Counted from the stretch's first letter, positions 7,920 to 16,867 are shown. The stretch is 64,000 nt of DNA from Nocardia puris (GCF_003315035.1 NZ_QNRE01000001.1:593224-657223), one strand, 5' to 3'. Numbers and translations: made by a program. Notes: generated by a model not told the origin, from the letters alone.

Positions 7920-8747
7920 TCAGGAATATTCGCCGCCGGATTCGGAATGCAACGGGTAATACGCGACGAACTTCATTCCCATGCGCTCGGTGAAGCACAG
8001 GGTGGTCCAGTGCATGAGCGTGGGGCCGCGGTCGGTGTTGAGATGGATGTCGCCGCAGGAATCCTCGGCGATATTGTGGCGCTGCCACAGCTTGCGGAAG
8101 CGCGGATTGCGGTCGGAGAGTCCCTGCACCAGCGAGCAGATCCGCTCGTCGCACGGATAGCTGGAGATGTGCGTGCGGAAGCGCGCCACCCATTCCTCCT
8201 GGGCGCGCGGGACATCGGTGAACGCCCCGCTCACGGCGGGGTCCTCGAACACCGACGCCAGCAGGTTGACCCCCGGTGCGAGCGCGAGGATCTCGCGCGC
8301 GGCCTCGTTGACGACGAGCACGTTCCAGGTGTAGTCGACCACATAGGCGGGCCCGGCGGCCCAGCTGTCCGGATACGGCTGGAGCAGTCCGACCGGCACC
8401 AGGTTGTCGGGCCGGGCCACCTTGGAATCCAGGCCGGCGAGCCTGCGCAGATAGAGACGTTCGTTCAACGTCATCTGGAGCACCTCGGCGAGCCGGTCCA
8501 GCACCGAGGCCGAAACGTTCTCGGCGCGGCCCTGTTCGATCCAGGTGTACCAGGACAATCCGACGCCGGCCATGAACGCGACCTCCTCCCGGCGCAGGCC
8601 GGGCGTGCGTCGCTTGCCGCCCGGCGCGACCGGAATCCCGACGTCCTCGGGCCGGATGGCCGCGCGTTTCCTGGCCAGGAAATTCCCCAGCTCGCGCAGC
8701 GGAGTGTTGTCGCCGTCGACCATCCGGATGTTCGTGGCAGCGGACAT
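7920..8747 (-). CDS. XRE-family regulator with MmyB-like ligand-binding domain
   Basis: This 275-residue regulator has an N-terminal helix-turn-helix (RTPGLRREEVAFMAGVGLSWYTWIEQG, residues 48-74) and then the MmyB-type ligand domain (VVDYTWNVLVVNEAAREI, RAQEEWVARFR). That domain carries the LMHWTTLCFTERMGMKFVAYYPL ending common to the family. Structurally known members have bound fatty acids, so an acyl ligand is plausible. It lies inside the cluster, 134 nt upstream of the monooxygenase and 97 nt after the Gfo/Idh gene. It could control both halves. ATG 8747 has GGGAGGGAG upstream. This is a candidate receptor for the cluster's own product. Confidence 0.85.
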   Translation of the reverse strand: MSAATNIRMVDGDNTPLRELGNFLARKRAAIRPEDVGIPVAPGGKRRTPGLRREEVAFMAGVGLSWYTWIEQGRAENVSASVLDRLAEVLQMTLNERLYLRRLAGLDSKVARPDNLVPVGLLQPYPDSWAAGPAYVVDYTWNVLVVNEAAREILALAPGVNLLASVFEDPAVSGAFTDVPRAQEEWVARFRTHISSYPCDERICSLVQGLSDRNPRFRKLWQRHNIAEDSCGDIHLNTDRGPTLMHWTTLCFTERMGMKFVAYYPLHSESGGEYS

Positions 8748-8844
8748 GCTCGTCTCCCTCCCTGATACTGTCCCGCGACCGGTGGGACCGGCCGCCGGCA
8801 TCCCGCACTGCCCCGTCGCAGCGACGCCGTCTGGATCGAAAAGG

Positions 8845-9987
8845 TCAGGTGATGACGTGCGGCCGCCGCTCGTCGCGTTCCGCGCTCCGGGCGACCCGGC
8901 CCGGGGCGAGGAGTCCGTCGATCAGGTCGTGGTGGGCGACGGCGTGCCGGAAGTCGACGGCCGTGCCGTGCTCCGACGGCGTGCCGGTCAGCGCCTCGTA
9001 CCACGCTTCGTACTGCTCGGCGACCACCGCCGCCGGACCGCTCAGACCGCTCCCGACCCCGCGGTAGTCGGTCCCCGCGACGGGTTCGAGCTCCGCGAGG
9101 TCGCCGTCGCCCTTGGCGCCGCGCAGTGTGACCGCGCCGAACTGGAGATGTCCGGTGGCGCCGGTCAATTGCAGGGCGCCCGCGGTGCCGCGGATCTCCC
9201 ACAGGAACGTCGTACCGGGCCCGAGCCCGCCCTGGTAGTGGGCCGTGAACACAGCGCCGTCCGCGGTGGTGGCCACCAGGCCGAGCTGGTCGGGCGTGGT
9301 CTTGCGGACGGTCTCGCCGGTGTCGAGGACCCGCACCACCGGTTGCCCGACGGCGGTGACGACACCGGCCGGGTGCAGTGGGCCGAGCACGTCGATCACC
9401 GCGTCGAGGGTGTGGCCGAACGGGATGGCCGCCATCCCGGCGCCGGAGGCCGCGTCCACGGTGTAGGCGGTCGCGGACTGCGTCGCCGCACCCCACCCGC
9501 CCGCGTCACCGATCAGCCTGGCGGACAGCACATCTCCGATATAGCCGCCCTCGAGCAGTCGCTTGATCAGGCGCACCTGCGGCACGTGCCTGGCCTGCAA
9601 TCCGACGGCCGTCGGCGCGCCGTGCCGTTCGGCGAGCCCGGCCAGCTCGGCCGCGATCCGCGCGTCGGGCGCGAGCGGCCATTCGCTGAAGGTGGGTTTG
9701 CCGAACGGCAGCACCTGCCGCAGGATCTCCTCGTGGCGCGGCACCCGCACCGCGACCACGATCGCGTCCACCCGCTCGTCGGCGGCCAGCGCGGCGGGAT
9801 CGGCCGCGGCCACCGGGAGCCCGTATTTCTCGGCGGCCGCCGCCGTCGAGGCGGGCGTGCTGCCCGCGACGCCGGTCAGGGTGAAGTGCGGGCTGGCGTC
9901 GAGCGCGGCCACGTGCGCCCGCGAGGCCCACCCGCTCGACGCGCTGAGCCCGACGATGCCCACCCGCAGCGGGGCGGCGGCGCTCAT
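8845..9987 (-). CDS. Gfo/Idh/MocA-family oxidoreductase lacking the usual EKP lysine
   Basis: This 380-residue two-domain NAD(P)-dependent oxidoreductase family member has a Rossmann fold starting RVGIVGLSASSGWASRAH, with ADERVDAIVVAVRVPRHEE at the C-terminal half of the fold. A beta-sheet substrate domain follows. The segment that normally reads cEKPLA is FSEWPLAPDA here, so the conserved Lys is replaced by Trp, as in Gal80-like relatives. It may be a dehydrogenase with altered chemistry or a sensor. The start ATG overlaps the stop of the MFS exporter (ATGA), so the two are coupled. Sugar-like substrates are common in the family, which would suit an acyl-sugar pathway. Confidence 0.8.
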   Translation of the reverse strand: MSAAAPLRVGIVGLSASSGWASRAHVAALDASPHFTLTGVAGSTPASTAAAAEKYGLPVAAADPAALAADERVDAIVVAVRVPRHEEILRQVLPFGKPTFSEWPLAPDARIAAELAGLAERHGAPTAVGLQARHVPQVRLIKRLLEGGYIGDVLSARLIGDAGGWGAATQSATAYTVDAASGAGMAAIPFGHTLDAVIDVLGPLHPAGVVTAVGQPVVRVLDTGETVRKTTPDQLGLVATTADGAVFTAHYQGGLGPGTTFLWEIRGTAGALQLTGATGHLQFGAVTLRGAKGDGDLAELEPVAGTDYRGVGSGLSGPAAVVAEQYEAWYEALTGTPSEHGTAVDFRHAVAHHDLIDGLLAPGRVARSAERDERRPHVIT

Positions 9988-11477
9988 CGGCGCTCCCCCT
10001 CGGCCGCCAGACCGGCCACGCGCGCGCCGTCGGCGCCGGTCGCCTCCGGCACCGGGCCTGGTTCCGGTGCGTCCGGCTGCGGACGCGCAATGCGCAGCGC
10101 CAGACCGAGAATCGAGGCGGCCGCGATGAGGAACGCCGCGACGAACGCGGCCGCGCGGGCCCCGTCCACGACGGCCGCGTCGCCCACCGCGTCGGCACCC
10201 GCCGCGCCCGCCACCGCCACCAGCACGGCCAGGCCGACCGCGCCGCCGATCTGCTGTCCGCTCGAGGCGACGCCGGAGGCCAGTCCCTGTTCCTCGTCGG
10301 GCAGCCCGGACGTCGCGGCGGCGTACATGCCGGTGAAGATCACGCCCTGCGCCAGGCTGAAGATCGCGATGCCGACCGCGAGCCGGGCGAACGACCCGTC
10401 GGTCCGCAACAGCACCGCGAACAGCAGGATCCCGGCCCCGGCCGCGAGCATGGCGGCGGGCAGCATAGCGCGCAGCCCGATGGTGGAGGCCAGCCGCGCC
10501 CCGATCATGGTGCCGGCCAGCACGCAGGCGCACGGCAGGATGAACGCGAGCCCGGTCTCGAACGCGCTGTAGCCGTAGACGTTCTGCAACACGGTGGTCA
10601 GGAAGTACGGGATGGCGCCGAGGGTCGCCATGAAGCTGAACGCGATACCCGCGCCCAGCACCAGATTTCGATAGCGGAACGCGCGCAGCGGAATCAGCGG
10701 TTCGGCGGTGCGGGATTCGATCCGGACGAACACCAGCACCAGCGCCAGCGCGGCGAGCAGGCTCACGACGGTGAGCGGTGCGGTCCAGCCCGATTCCGGC
10801 CCCTGTACCAGGCCGAGCACCAGCAGCGTCGACGCGCCGGTGATGGCGATCGCGCCGGGAATGTCGAACGAGCGCAACGACACCGGCGGGTTCGCGTCAC
10901 GCGAGATGGACGCCGCGGCCAGCACCGCGGCGAGCGCGACGATCGGCAGGTTCACGAAGAACACCGCGCGCCAGCCGAGCCATTCGGTCAGCACGCCGCC
11001 GAGCAGCGAGCCGAGCACCATGCCGCTCGAGCCGGACGCGCCCCAGATGCCCAGCGCGCGGTTGCGTTCGGGACCTTCCTTGAACGCGGTGGTGATCAGC
11101 GACAGCGTCGCGGGCGCGAGCACCGCGCCGCCCAGACCCTGCACGGCGCGGGCGGCCAGCAGCAGGCCGGGGCTCTGGGCGAAACCACCCAGCGTCGAGC
11201 CCGCCGCGTAGAGCGTGAGACCGATGTAGAACATGCGCCTGCGGCCGATCAGGTCGGCGCAGCGGCCGCCGAGCAGCAGGAAGCCGCCGAACGCGACCGT
11301 GTAGGCGCTGACGGTCCACTGCAGGTGGTTCGGGCCGAACCCCATGCTCGACGAGATCTCCGGCAGCGCGACGAAGACGATGTTGTAGTCCAGGCCGATC
11401 GTCAGCTGGGCGATGGCCAGGGCGGCGAGGGCCAGCACCGGGTTGGACGCGCGCGCCTCGGTGGTGGGGAGAGCCAT
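9984..11477 (-). CDS. MFS drug/metabolite exporter, DHA2 (14-helix) type
   Basis: This 497-residue membrane transporter carries the DHA2 signatures: LDYNIVFVALPEI in helix 1, the motif A loop GGRCADLIGRRRMF (around residues 70-83), ARAVQGLGGAVLAPA in helix 4, and motif C with conserved Gly (SGSSGMVLGSLLGG). About 14 hydrophobic segments are visible. It would use the proton gradient to export a small molecule, plausibly the cluster product, and may give self-resistance. Start ATG 11477 follows GGAGG. A 76-nt gap separates it from the HAD gene, and it is translationally coupled to the Gfo/Idh gene downstream. Confidence 0.85.
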   Translation of the reverse strand: MALPTTEARASNPVLALAALAIAQLTIGLDYNIVFVALPEISSSMGFGPNHLQWTVSAYTVAFGGFLLLGGRCADLIGRRRMFYIGLTLYAAGSTLGGFAQSPGLLLAARAVQGLGGAVLAPATLSLITTAFKEGPERNRALGIWGASGSSGMVLGSLLGGVLTEWLGWRAVFFVNLPIVALAAVLAAASISRDANPPVSLRSFDIPGAIAITGASTLLVLGLVQGPESGWTAPLTVVSLLAALALVLVFVRIESRTAEPLIPLRAFRYRNLVLGAGIAFSFMATLGAIPYFLTTVLQNVYGYSAFETGLAFILPCACVLAGTMIGARLASTIGLRAMLPAAMLAAGAGILLFAVLLRTDGSFARLAVGIAIFSLAQGVIFTGMYAAATSGLPDEEQGLASGVASSGQQIGGAVGLAVLVAVAGAAGADAVGDAAVVDGARAAAFVAAFLIAAASILGLALRIARPQPDAPEPGPVPEATGADGARVAGLAAEGERR

Positions 11478-11553
11478 GTCATGCCTCCGTGGGAAGGGGC
11501 GAACAAGTGGCAGCCGGACGACCCCGGCTCGGAATATACTTCGAACTCGGATA

Positions 11554-12258
11554 TTACGAGTTCGAGCGATTTGCTTCAACCGCAACGGCGCGCAACACCC
11601 GCCAGCCCCGGGCTCGCGCGGCCGTGACCAGGGCTTCGTCGCTCCCGTCGGTCACCGCGACGGGTTCGTCCACGGCCGCCAGCATGGGCAGATCGCTCAC
11701 GTGGTCGCCGTAGCCGACGCGGTGCGCGCCCGCGGGCACGGGCCAGCCGCGCACCACCTCGGCCTTGCGCTCGCCGAGCATGGGCGCGCCGGTCGCGCCG
11801 GTGTAGACCCGCTCGCGCACCTCCATGGGCGTGCATCGGAAAGCGTTGGCCCCCAATGCTTCCGACAATGCCGTGAGCGGCGCGTCGAAGGACGCGGAGA
11901 CGAACACCACCTCCGCACCCGCGCGGCGATGGCCCTCGATCTCGTCCAGCACGGCGCGATGGACGAGATCGCCGGCCCGCACCCGCGCGCCGACCCAGTC
12001 GCGCGCCGCCTCGAAAACTTCCGGGACCGGGCGACCGGCCCACCACGAATACAGCAGCGGAGCCGTGCGGTGGCGCGGCGCTCCCGCCGCCACCGCCGCG
12101 CGCACCGTTGCGACCAGCTCCTCCCCCGCCGCGCGCACCCCGCGCCGCCGCGCGTCGAACAGCAGGAAGTCGATCAGGCTGGAACCCCGCAGCACCGTGC
12201 CGTCCACGTCGGCGAACACCATGCGGTGGGGTCCCGTCCGGTCAGTCCACCGCGGCAC
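11554..12258 (-). CDS. HAD-superfamily phosphatase (HAD-IB, SerB-like)
   Basis: This 234-residue protein has the HAD nucleophile motif FADVDGTVL (Asp17 nucleophile, Asp19 acid/base). Motif II is FVSASFD, a Lys-containing segment is LGERKAEVV, and motif III is GYGDHVSDLPML. The helical cap between motifs I and II is the IB type. It probably removes a phosphate from a biosynthetic intermediate. The preferred start is GTG 12258, overlapping the ACP gene by 17 nt, because GGGAGG lies upstream; ATG 12222 is a weaker alternative. In gamma-butyrolactone synthesis a phosphatase is needed after condensation with a triose phosphate, and a similar step is likely here. Confidence 0.85.
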   Translation of the reverse strand: MPRWTDRTGPHRMVFADVDGTVLRGSSLIDFLLFDARRRGVRAAGEELVATVRAAVAAGAPRHRTAPLLYSWWAGRPVPEVFEAARDWVGARVRAGDLVHRAVLDEIEGHRRAGAEVVFVSASFDAPLTALSEALGANAFRCTPMEVRERVYTGATGAPMLGERKAEVVRGWPVPAGAHRVGYGDHVSDLPMLAAVDEPVAVTDGSDEALVTAARARGWRVLRAVAVEANRSNS

Positions 12259-12505
12259 CGACCGGCCCCTCCCGCCTGCGCCGGTTCACGACCTCGGCCA
12301 GCGCCCGAAAACCCTTGGCGTCGAACACGTCTTCCTCGGAGATCACCACGCCGAACTTCTTCGACACCACAACGGCGAGTTCGACCAGCACCAGCGAGTC
12401 GAGATCCAGGTCGTCGTAGGTGGTGTCCTCCCCGACCTCCCCCGCGAATTCGGGGAAGTGCTGATCGAGCAGTTCTGCCAGCTCGCGATAGGTCACGTCA
12501 GTCAT
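12242..12505 (-). CDS. Acyl carrier protein
   Basis: This 87-residue acidic helical protein has the phosphopantetheine attachment motif DLDSL (Ser37) after a first helix. A second helix (SLVLVELAVVVSKKFGV) and the DVFDAKGFRALAEVV end complete the fold. It would carry the growing acyl chain for the adjacent ketosynthase. The start overlaps the ketosynthase stop by 8 nt, and its stop overlaps the HAD start by 17 nt, so the three form one translation unit. It is too far from fatty-acid-synthase genes to be the housekeeping ACP, and this lineage uses a type I FAS for bulk synthesis. Confidence 0.9.
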   Translation of the reverse strand: MTDVTYRELAELLDQHFPEFAGEVGEDTTYDDLDLDSLVLVELAVVVSKKFGVVISEEDVFDAKGFRALAEVVNRRRREGPVGAAVD

Positions 12506-13520
12506 CGGTTTCTCCCAGCACTGTCGTAGCGGATACATCGTCGGGCCACACGAGCGTGGCCGCGCCCCAGGTGAGGCCGCCGCCGAACGCGGTCAGCAGG
12601 ATCTTGTCGCCGGGGGCGAAACGGCCGCTGGCCGCGGTCAACGCCAGCGGGATCGACGCCGCCGAGGTGTTGCCCACCCGGTCCAGGTGCACCACCAGGC
12701 GCGATTCCGGCACATCGAGCACGTGGGCCAGGGAGCGCAGGATGCGGATATTGGCCTGGTGCCCGACGACGTGGGTCACCTCGCCCGCGCGCCAACCCGC
12801 CCGCGCCAGCACGGTCCGGCACGACGCGGCCATCGAGTCCACCGCCGCCCGGAACACCTTGCGTCCCTCCATCCGGAAGGCCGGGGCCAGCGCCAGGTGC
12901 GGGGCGGACGCGGCCCGGGAACCGCCGCCCGGCACCGTGATCCAGTCCGCCGCGTCGCCGTCGCTGCCGAGATCGAAAGCGCCCCAGCCACTTTCGTCCG
13001 GACGTGCGGACCGGCCGATGACGGCGGCCCCCGCGCCGTCGCCGAAGATCACCGAGGTGGTGCGGTCGGCCGGGTCCAGGATGGAGCTGAACGTGTCGGC
13101 GCCGATCACCAGAACCGAAGCGGCCGCACCGGATCGGACGAACGAGTCGGCGATCGCGGCCGCGTACAGGAATCCGCTGCACACCGCCTGCACGTCGAAC
13201 GCCGCCACCGTGCCCAGCCCGAGCCGCCTGGCGACCGCGGGCGCGGTGCCCGGACACGGGTGGTCGGGGGTGGTGGTCGCGACGATCACCGCGTCGACCG
13301 CGTCGCGGCCCGCGTGGTCGAGGGCCCGGCGCCCGGCCGCGACGGCCAGATCGCCCGTCGCCTCGCCCGGACCGGCGTGGTAGCGCACCCGCACCCCGGT
13401 GCGCTGGGTGATCCACTCGTCGGTGGTGTCGAAGCGCTGTTCCAGGTGCTTATTGGTGAGCCGGGTCGACGGAACGTACCCGCCGATGCCCAGCAGCGAT
13501 ACCGTGTGCCGCACTGTCAT
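12498..13520 (-). CDS. 3-oxoacyl-ACP synthase III (FabH-like ketosynthase)
   Basis: This 340-residue thiolase-fold enzyme would condense an acyl-CoA starter with malonyl-ACP to give a beta-ketoacyl-ACP. The catalytic triad is intact: Cys114 in QAVCSGF, His254 in VVGHQANIRI and Asn284 in VGNTSAAS. The N-terminal DEWITQRTGVRVR motif and the ending TAFGGGLTWGA are typical of FabH. The ACP gene overlaps its 3' end by 8 nt, and the AvrD-like gene overlaps its 5' end by 71 nt. Its product, a beta-ketoacyl thioester, is the donor that AvrD- and AfsA-type enzymes are thought to use. Confidence 0.9.
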   Translation of the reverse strand: MTVRHTVSLLGIGGYVPSTRLTNKHLEQRFDTTDEWITQRTGVRVRYHAGPGEATGDLAVAAGRRALDHAGRDAVDAVIVATTTPDHPCPGTAPAVARRLGLGTVAAFDVQAVCSGFLYAAAIADSFVRSGAAASVLVIGADTFSSILDPADRTTSVIFGDGAGAAVIGRSARPDESGWGAFDLGSDGDAADWITVPGGGSRAASAPHLALAPAFRMEGRKVFRAAVDSMAASCRTVLARAGWRAGEVTHVVGHQANIRILRSLAHVLDVPESRLVVHLDRVGNTSAASIPLALTAASGRFAPGDKILLTAFGGGLTWGAATLVWPDDVSATTVLGETDD

Positions 13521-14511
13521 CGTGGCCGACCTTTCCGAGGGAGATGTCCGGAAGCGCGTGTGCCACGGAACAACTCAGCGTCATCGACGGGCGGTGCGAC
13601 ACCAGGGTCGCGGCGCGCCACCGCCTGCCCTTCAGGGTGACGACGCGCGCGCCGTGGATCTCGGTGGTGACCCGTTCGCCGGATTCGCGCGGGCGGATCG
13701 GCGTCGTGGCCTCGTAGTGGGTGCTGCGCATCCAGAGCGTGTTGCTGTCCGCGCGCGCGAAGCCGTCCATCGCGTAGAGGCCCACCTGGCCCAGTTGGAG
13801 CATGTCCACGAAGGCCTCGGCGAAGGTGACGCTGCCGGGGAACCGCGATTCGATCTCCGCGTAGCTCTCGGCCGGGCCCGGCACGGTCCGGTACTCCGCG
13901 TCGGCCGACACCGACGAGAAGTCCGGCGCCACCGTGACGCCGGCGAGATCGGTGGCGTGCCCGCGATAGCTGCGCGGTACGTCCGTCGCGCTCTGCGGCG
14001 GCACCGTGGACCCGGTGTCGATATCGAGAATCGCGAGCATATTTCCGACCGTCACCGAAATCACGTGGACGCGTCCGGCGGCGGCGTCGGAGGAATTGAT
14101 CCGGGTCGCGGAAACGGGAATCCGGTCGAGCCCCATTTCTATGGGCACGGTGCCCGCCTTGATGATGCAGCGGCGCACCCAGGCCGAGCCGAGCGGATCG
14201 TCGCCCCGCCGCCGCCCGCGCAGGAGTGTGGTCTCCAATAGCGACGATGCGGCCGACACCGCCAGCAGATAAGTATCAATCGTGCTGACGTGAATACTTT
14301 GCGGCCCCGAACTCTTCAGTGACCACATCCCCGGATACTCGAGGGAACCGAACCCGACGCAGCGGGCGTTCTCGTCGGGATCGGTGGCGGCGGCACGGGT
14401 GAAGCGCACCGTTCCCTGCCGGAATCCGTCACCGAAGTACCGTTGGGCCCGATTGCCGAGAAGCGCGTCGATGGGCTTCGCGTGATCGGCTCGCAGGTGG
14501 CAGGTTGTCAT
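13450..14511 (-). CDS. AvrD-like protein (candidate acyl-sugar/butenolide-forming enzyme)
   Basis: This 353-residue protein resembles the Pseudomonas avirulence D family. The opening has IDALLGNRAQRYFGDGFRQG and the later half has MLQLGQVGLYAMDGFARADSNTLWMR; both match what I remember of AvrD proteins. AvrD makes syringolides, apparently by joining beta-ketoacyl chains to a pentulose, in parallel to AfsA in butyrolactone synthesis. No signal peptide or membrane helix is seen. Start ATG 14511 has only a weak GGGG ribosome site; GTG 14520 is possible. It is the first gene of the string and overlaps the KAS III gene by 71 nt, so its C-terminal tail may be family-atypical. Family assignment is from pattern memory, not alignment. 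Confidence 0.65.
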   Translation of the reverse strand: MTTCHLRADHAKPIDALLGNRAQRYFGDGFRQGTVRFTRAAATDPDENARCVGFGSLEYPGMWSLKSSGPQSIHVSTIDTYLLAVSAASSLLETTLLRGRRRGDDPLGSAWVRRCIIKAGTVPIEMGLDRIPVSATRINSSDAAAGRVHVISVTVGNMLAILDIDTGSTVPPQSATDVPRSYRGHATDLAGVTVAPDFSSVSADAEYRTVPGPAESYAEIESRFPGSVTFAEAFVDMLQLGQVGLYAMDGFARADSNTLWMRSTHYEATTPIRPRESGERVTTEIHGARVVTLKGRRWRAATLVSHRPSMTLSCSVAHALPDISLGKVGHDDSAAHGIAAGHRRVRSVDPAHQ

Positions 14512-14794
14512 GACAATCACCCCGTAGCAGAACCTAGGTCGCGATGAAAAAGACGATAGGGCAACTCTAGGTGTGATATTCGGGTGCTGTCGTGTTCGCA
14601 GTGATCGTATTTCCCGTGGCAACAGGATGATCGACTTCGGACCGGCGGATATGCCGTCGCGCCGAATTCCCCTCGGCCCGAGGGAGAATACGCGGAGGGG
14701 TTTTCGAGTAATCCACGTCACTGCGCGCGGGCCGGATCACGGGCGAATCACGCGCGATGTTCGCGGGGCCGCGCCGGGGTGAGCCGTGCCGTCG

Positions 14795-15655
14795 TCAGGG
14801 TTCGCCGAGGTCGTCCAGGCCGTGCGGATCAGCCGGTTCGTGGTCGGCGGCGGCGAGTTCGGCTTTGACGACGGTGTAGGCGGTGGATTGGCTGTAGCCG
14901 CGCCGGGCCAGCATGCCGACGAGGCGGCGGATCGCCTTGTCGCGGTCCAGGTCCCGGGGCAGGGTGCGGAGTTTGCGACGGACCAGATCGGTGGCGCGGG
15001 CCTGTTCGTCGTCGGTGGAGATCGCGGCGAGGGCGGGTGCGGCGTCTTCCTGGGCCACGCCCTTGCGGCGCAGTTCCTGGGCGAGGGCTTGGCGCCCCTT
15101 ACCGGAGAAGGTGTGCCGGGCGTGCACCCACTGTTCGGCGAAGGCGGCGTCGTCCACCAGGCCGACCTCGGCGAGTCGCGCGACGGCGGATTCGGCGACC
15201 TCGACGGTGAACCCCTTGGCCGCCAGGCGATTCAGCAGTTCGGCACGGCTGCGGGCGCGGACGGCGAGCAGGCGCAGACACGCCTCTTTCGCCTGCTCGA
15301 CCGTCCCGCCGACGGGGGCGCGCTCCGACGTCGACCGGCTCGCGCCCGCCTCCGTCTCCCACGCGTCCCCCTCGGACCCGGCCGCCACCGGGCCCACCCG
15401 GCCGCGCGCGGACGCGCCGGACCGGGAGTCGCCGCGGCGGGAGCGTCCTCGCCGCGCGTTCCGGGACGGGGCCCCGGTCGAGTCCGCCCGCTGCGGATCG
15501 GGCGAACTCGACCGGGCTCCCAGGAAGTCCGCATCGGCCGAACCACCTTCGACCGACCGGACAGGTCCCGATTCCCGTGCGCCGGAACGGTTCTCCGTGG
15601 TATCCACGGGTCCGGCGGACAGGAGTTCGTGCAGTCGGCGCCGCATATCCTGCAC
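14795..15655 (-). CDS. recX: RecX regulatory protein with long variable N-terminus
   Basis: RecX binds RecA filaments and limits their growth. The conserved RecX region is residues 117-270: AKEACLRLLAVRARSRAELLNRL, then FAEQWVHARH, then LRRKGVAQED and MLARRGYSQSTAYTVV. About 115 residues of Ser/Arg/Gly-rich, low-complexity sequence precede it, longer than in most RecX proteins. The start is GTG 15655, or ATG 15646 nine bases inside. It lies 61 nt downstream of recA on the same strand, the usual recA-recX operon. The avrD-like string begins 283 nt further on, on the same strand. Confidence 0.9.
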   Translation of the reverse strand: MQDMRRRLHELLSAGPVDTTENRSGARESGPVRSVEGGSADADFLGARSSSPDPQRADSTGAPSRNARRGRSRRGDSRSGASARGRVGPVAAGSEGDAWETEAGASRSTSERAPVGGTVEQAKEACLRLLAVRARSRAELLNRLAAKGFTVEVAESAVARLAEVGLVDDAAFAEQWVHARHTFSGKGRQALAQELRRKGVAQEDAAPALAAISTDDEQARATDLVRRKLRTLPRDLDRDKAIRRLVGMLARRGYSQSTAYTVVKAELAAADHEPADPHGLDDLGEP

Positions 15656-15716
15656 CGGATCGGCCTGCCCGGGGGCGGGCCGATCGGCGCGACGGGGACG
15701 CCGGCAGGGGGTGGAC

Positions 15717-16757
<1,041 letters not shown>

Positions 16758-16810
16758 GTCCTTCGATCCCCTTCTCGCCGGGTGAGTCTCTCGATCTGTG
16801 GTTGGCGCCC

Positions 16811-16833
16811 ACATTAGAGGGCGGCACCGACAA
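16811..16833 (-). promoter_or_regulatory. RecA-NDp promoter (LexA-independent DNA-damage promoter)
   Basis: Read on the minus strand, TTGTCGGTG, 8 bases, then TAATGT matches the mycobacterial RecA-NDp consensus TTGTCRGTG-N8-TANNNT exactly. In mycobacteria this promoter is driven by the ClpR/PafBC pathway rather than by LexA. It lies about 55-75 nt upstream of the recA start, nearer the gene than the SOS promoter, as in M. tuberculosis. Confidence 0.88.
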
Positions 16834-16845
16834 GTTCCGATGACC

Positions 16846-16867
16846 ACATTAGACGAACAAGTGTTCG
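16846..16867 (-). promoter_or_regulatory. LexA (SOS) box and adjoining recA promoter element
   Basis: CGAACAAGTGTTCG at 16854-16867 fits the actinobacterial LexA box CGAAC-N4-GTTCG. Immediately downstream in the minus-strand sense is TAATGT (16846-16851), a good -10 element. LexA bound here would block this promoter until DNA damage. The two tandem recA promoters therefore answer to separate pathways. Confidence 0.9.

Noticed and set aside
13450..14511. Reading the AvrD-like protein as a classical AfsA gamma-butyrolactone synthase
   Set aside because: The N-terminal LGNRAQRYFGDGF and later ADSNTLWMR patterns resemble AvrD, and I do not see the typical AfsA repeated hotdog signatures. A profile search is needed to settle it.
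14512..14794. Paired CTAGGT units (14534 and 14567) upstream of the AvrD-like gene as an operator
   Set aside because: Too short and imperfect to support as a site, though the region should hold the cluster promoter.
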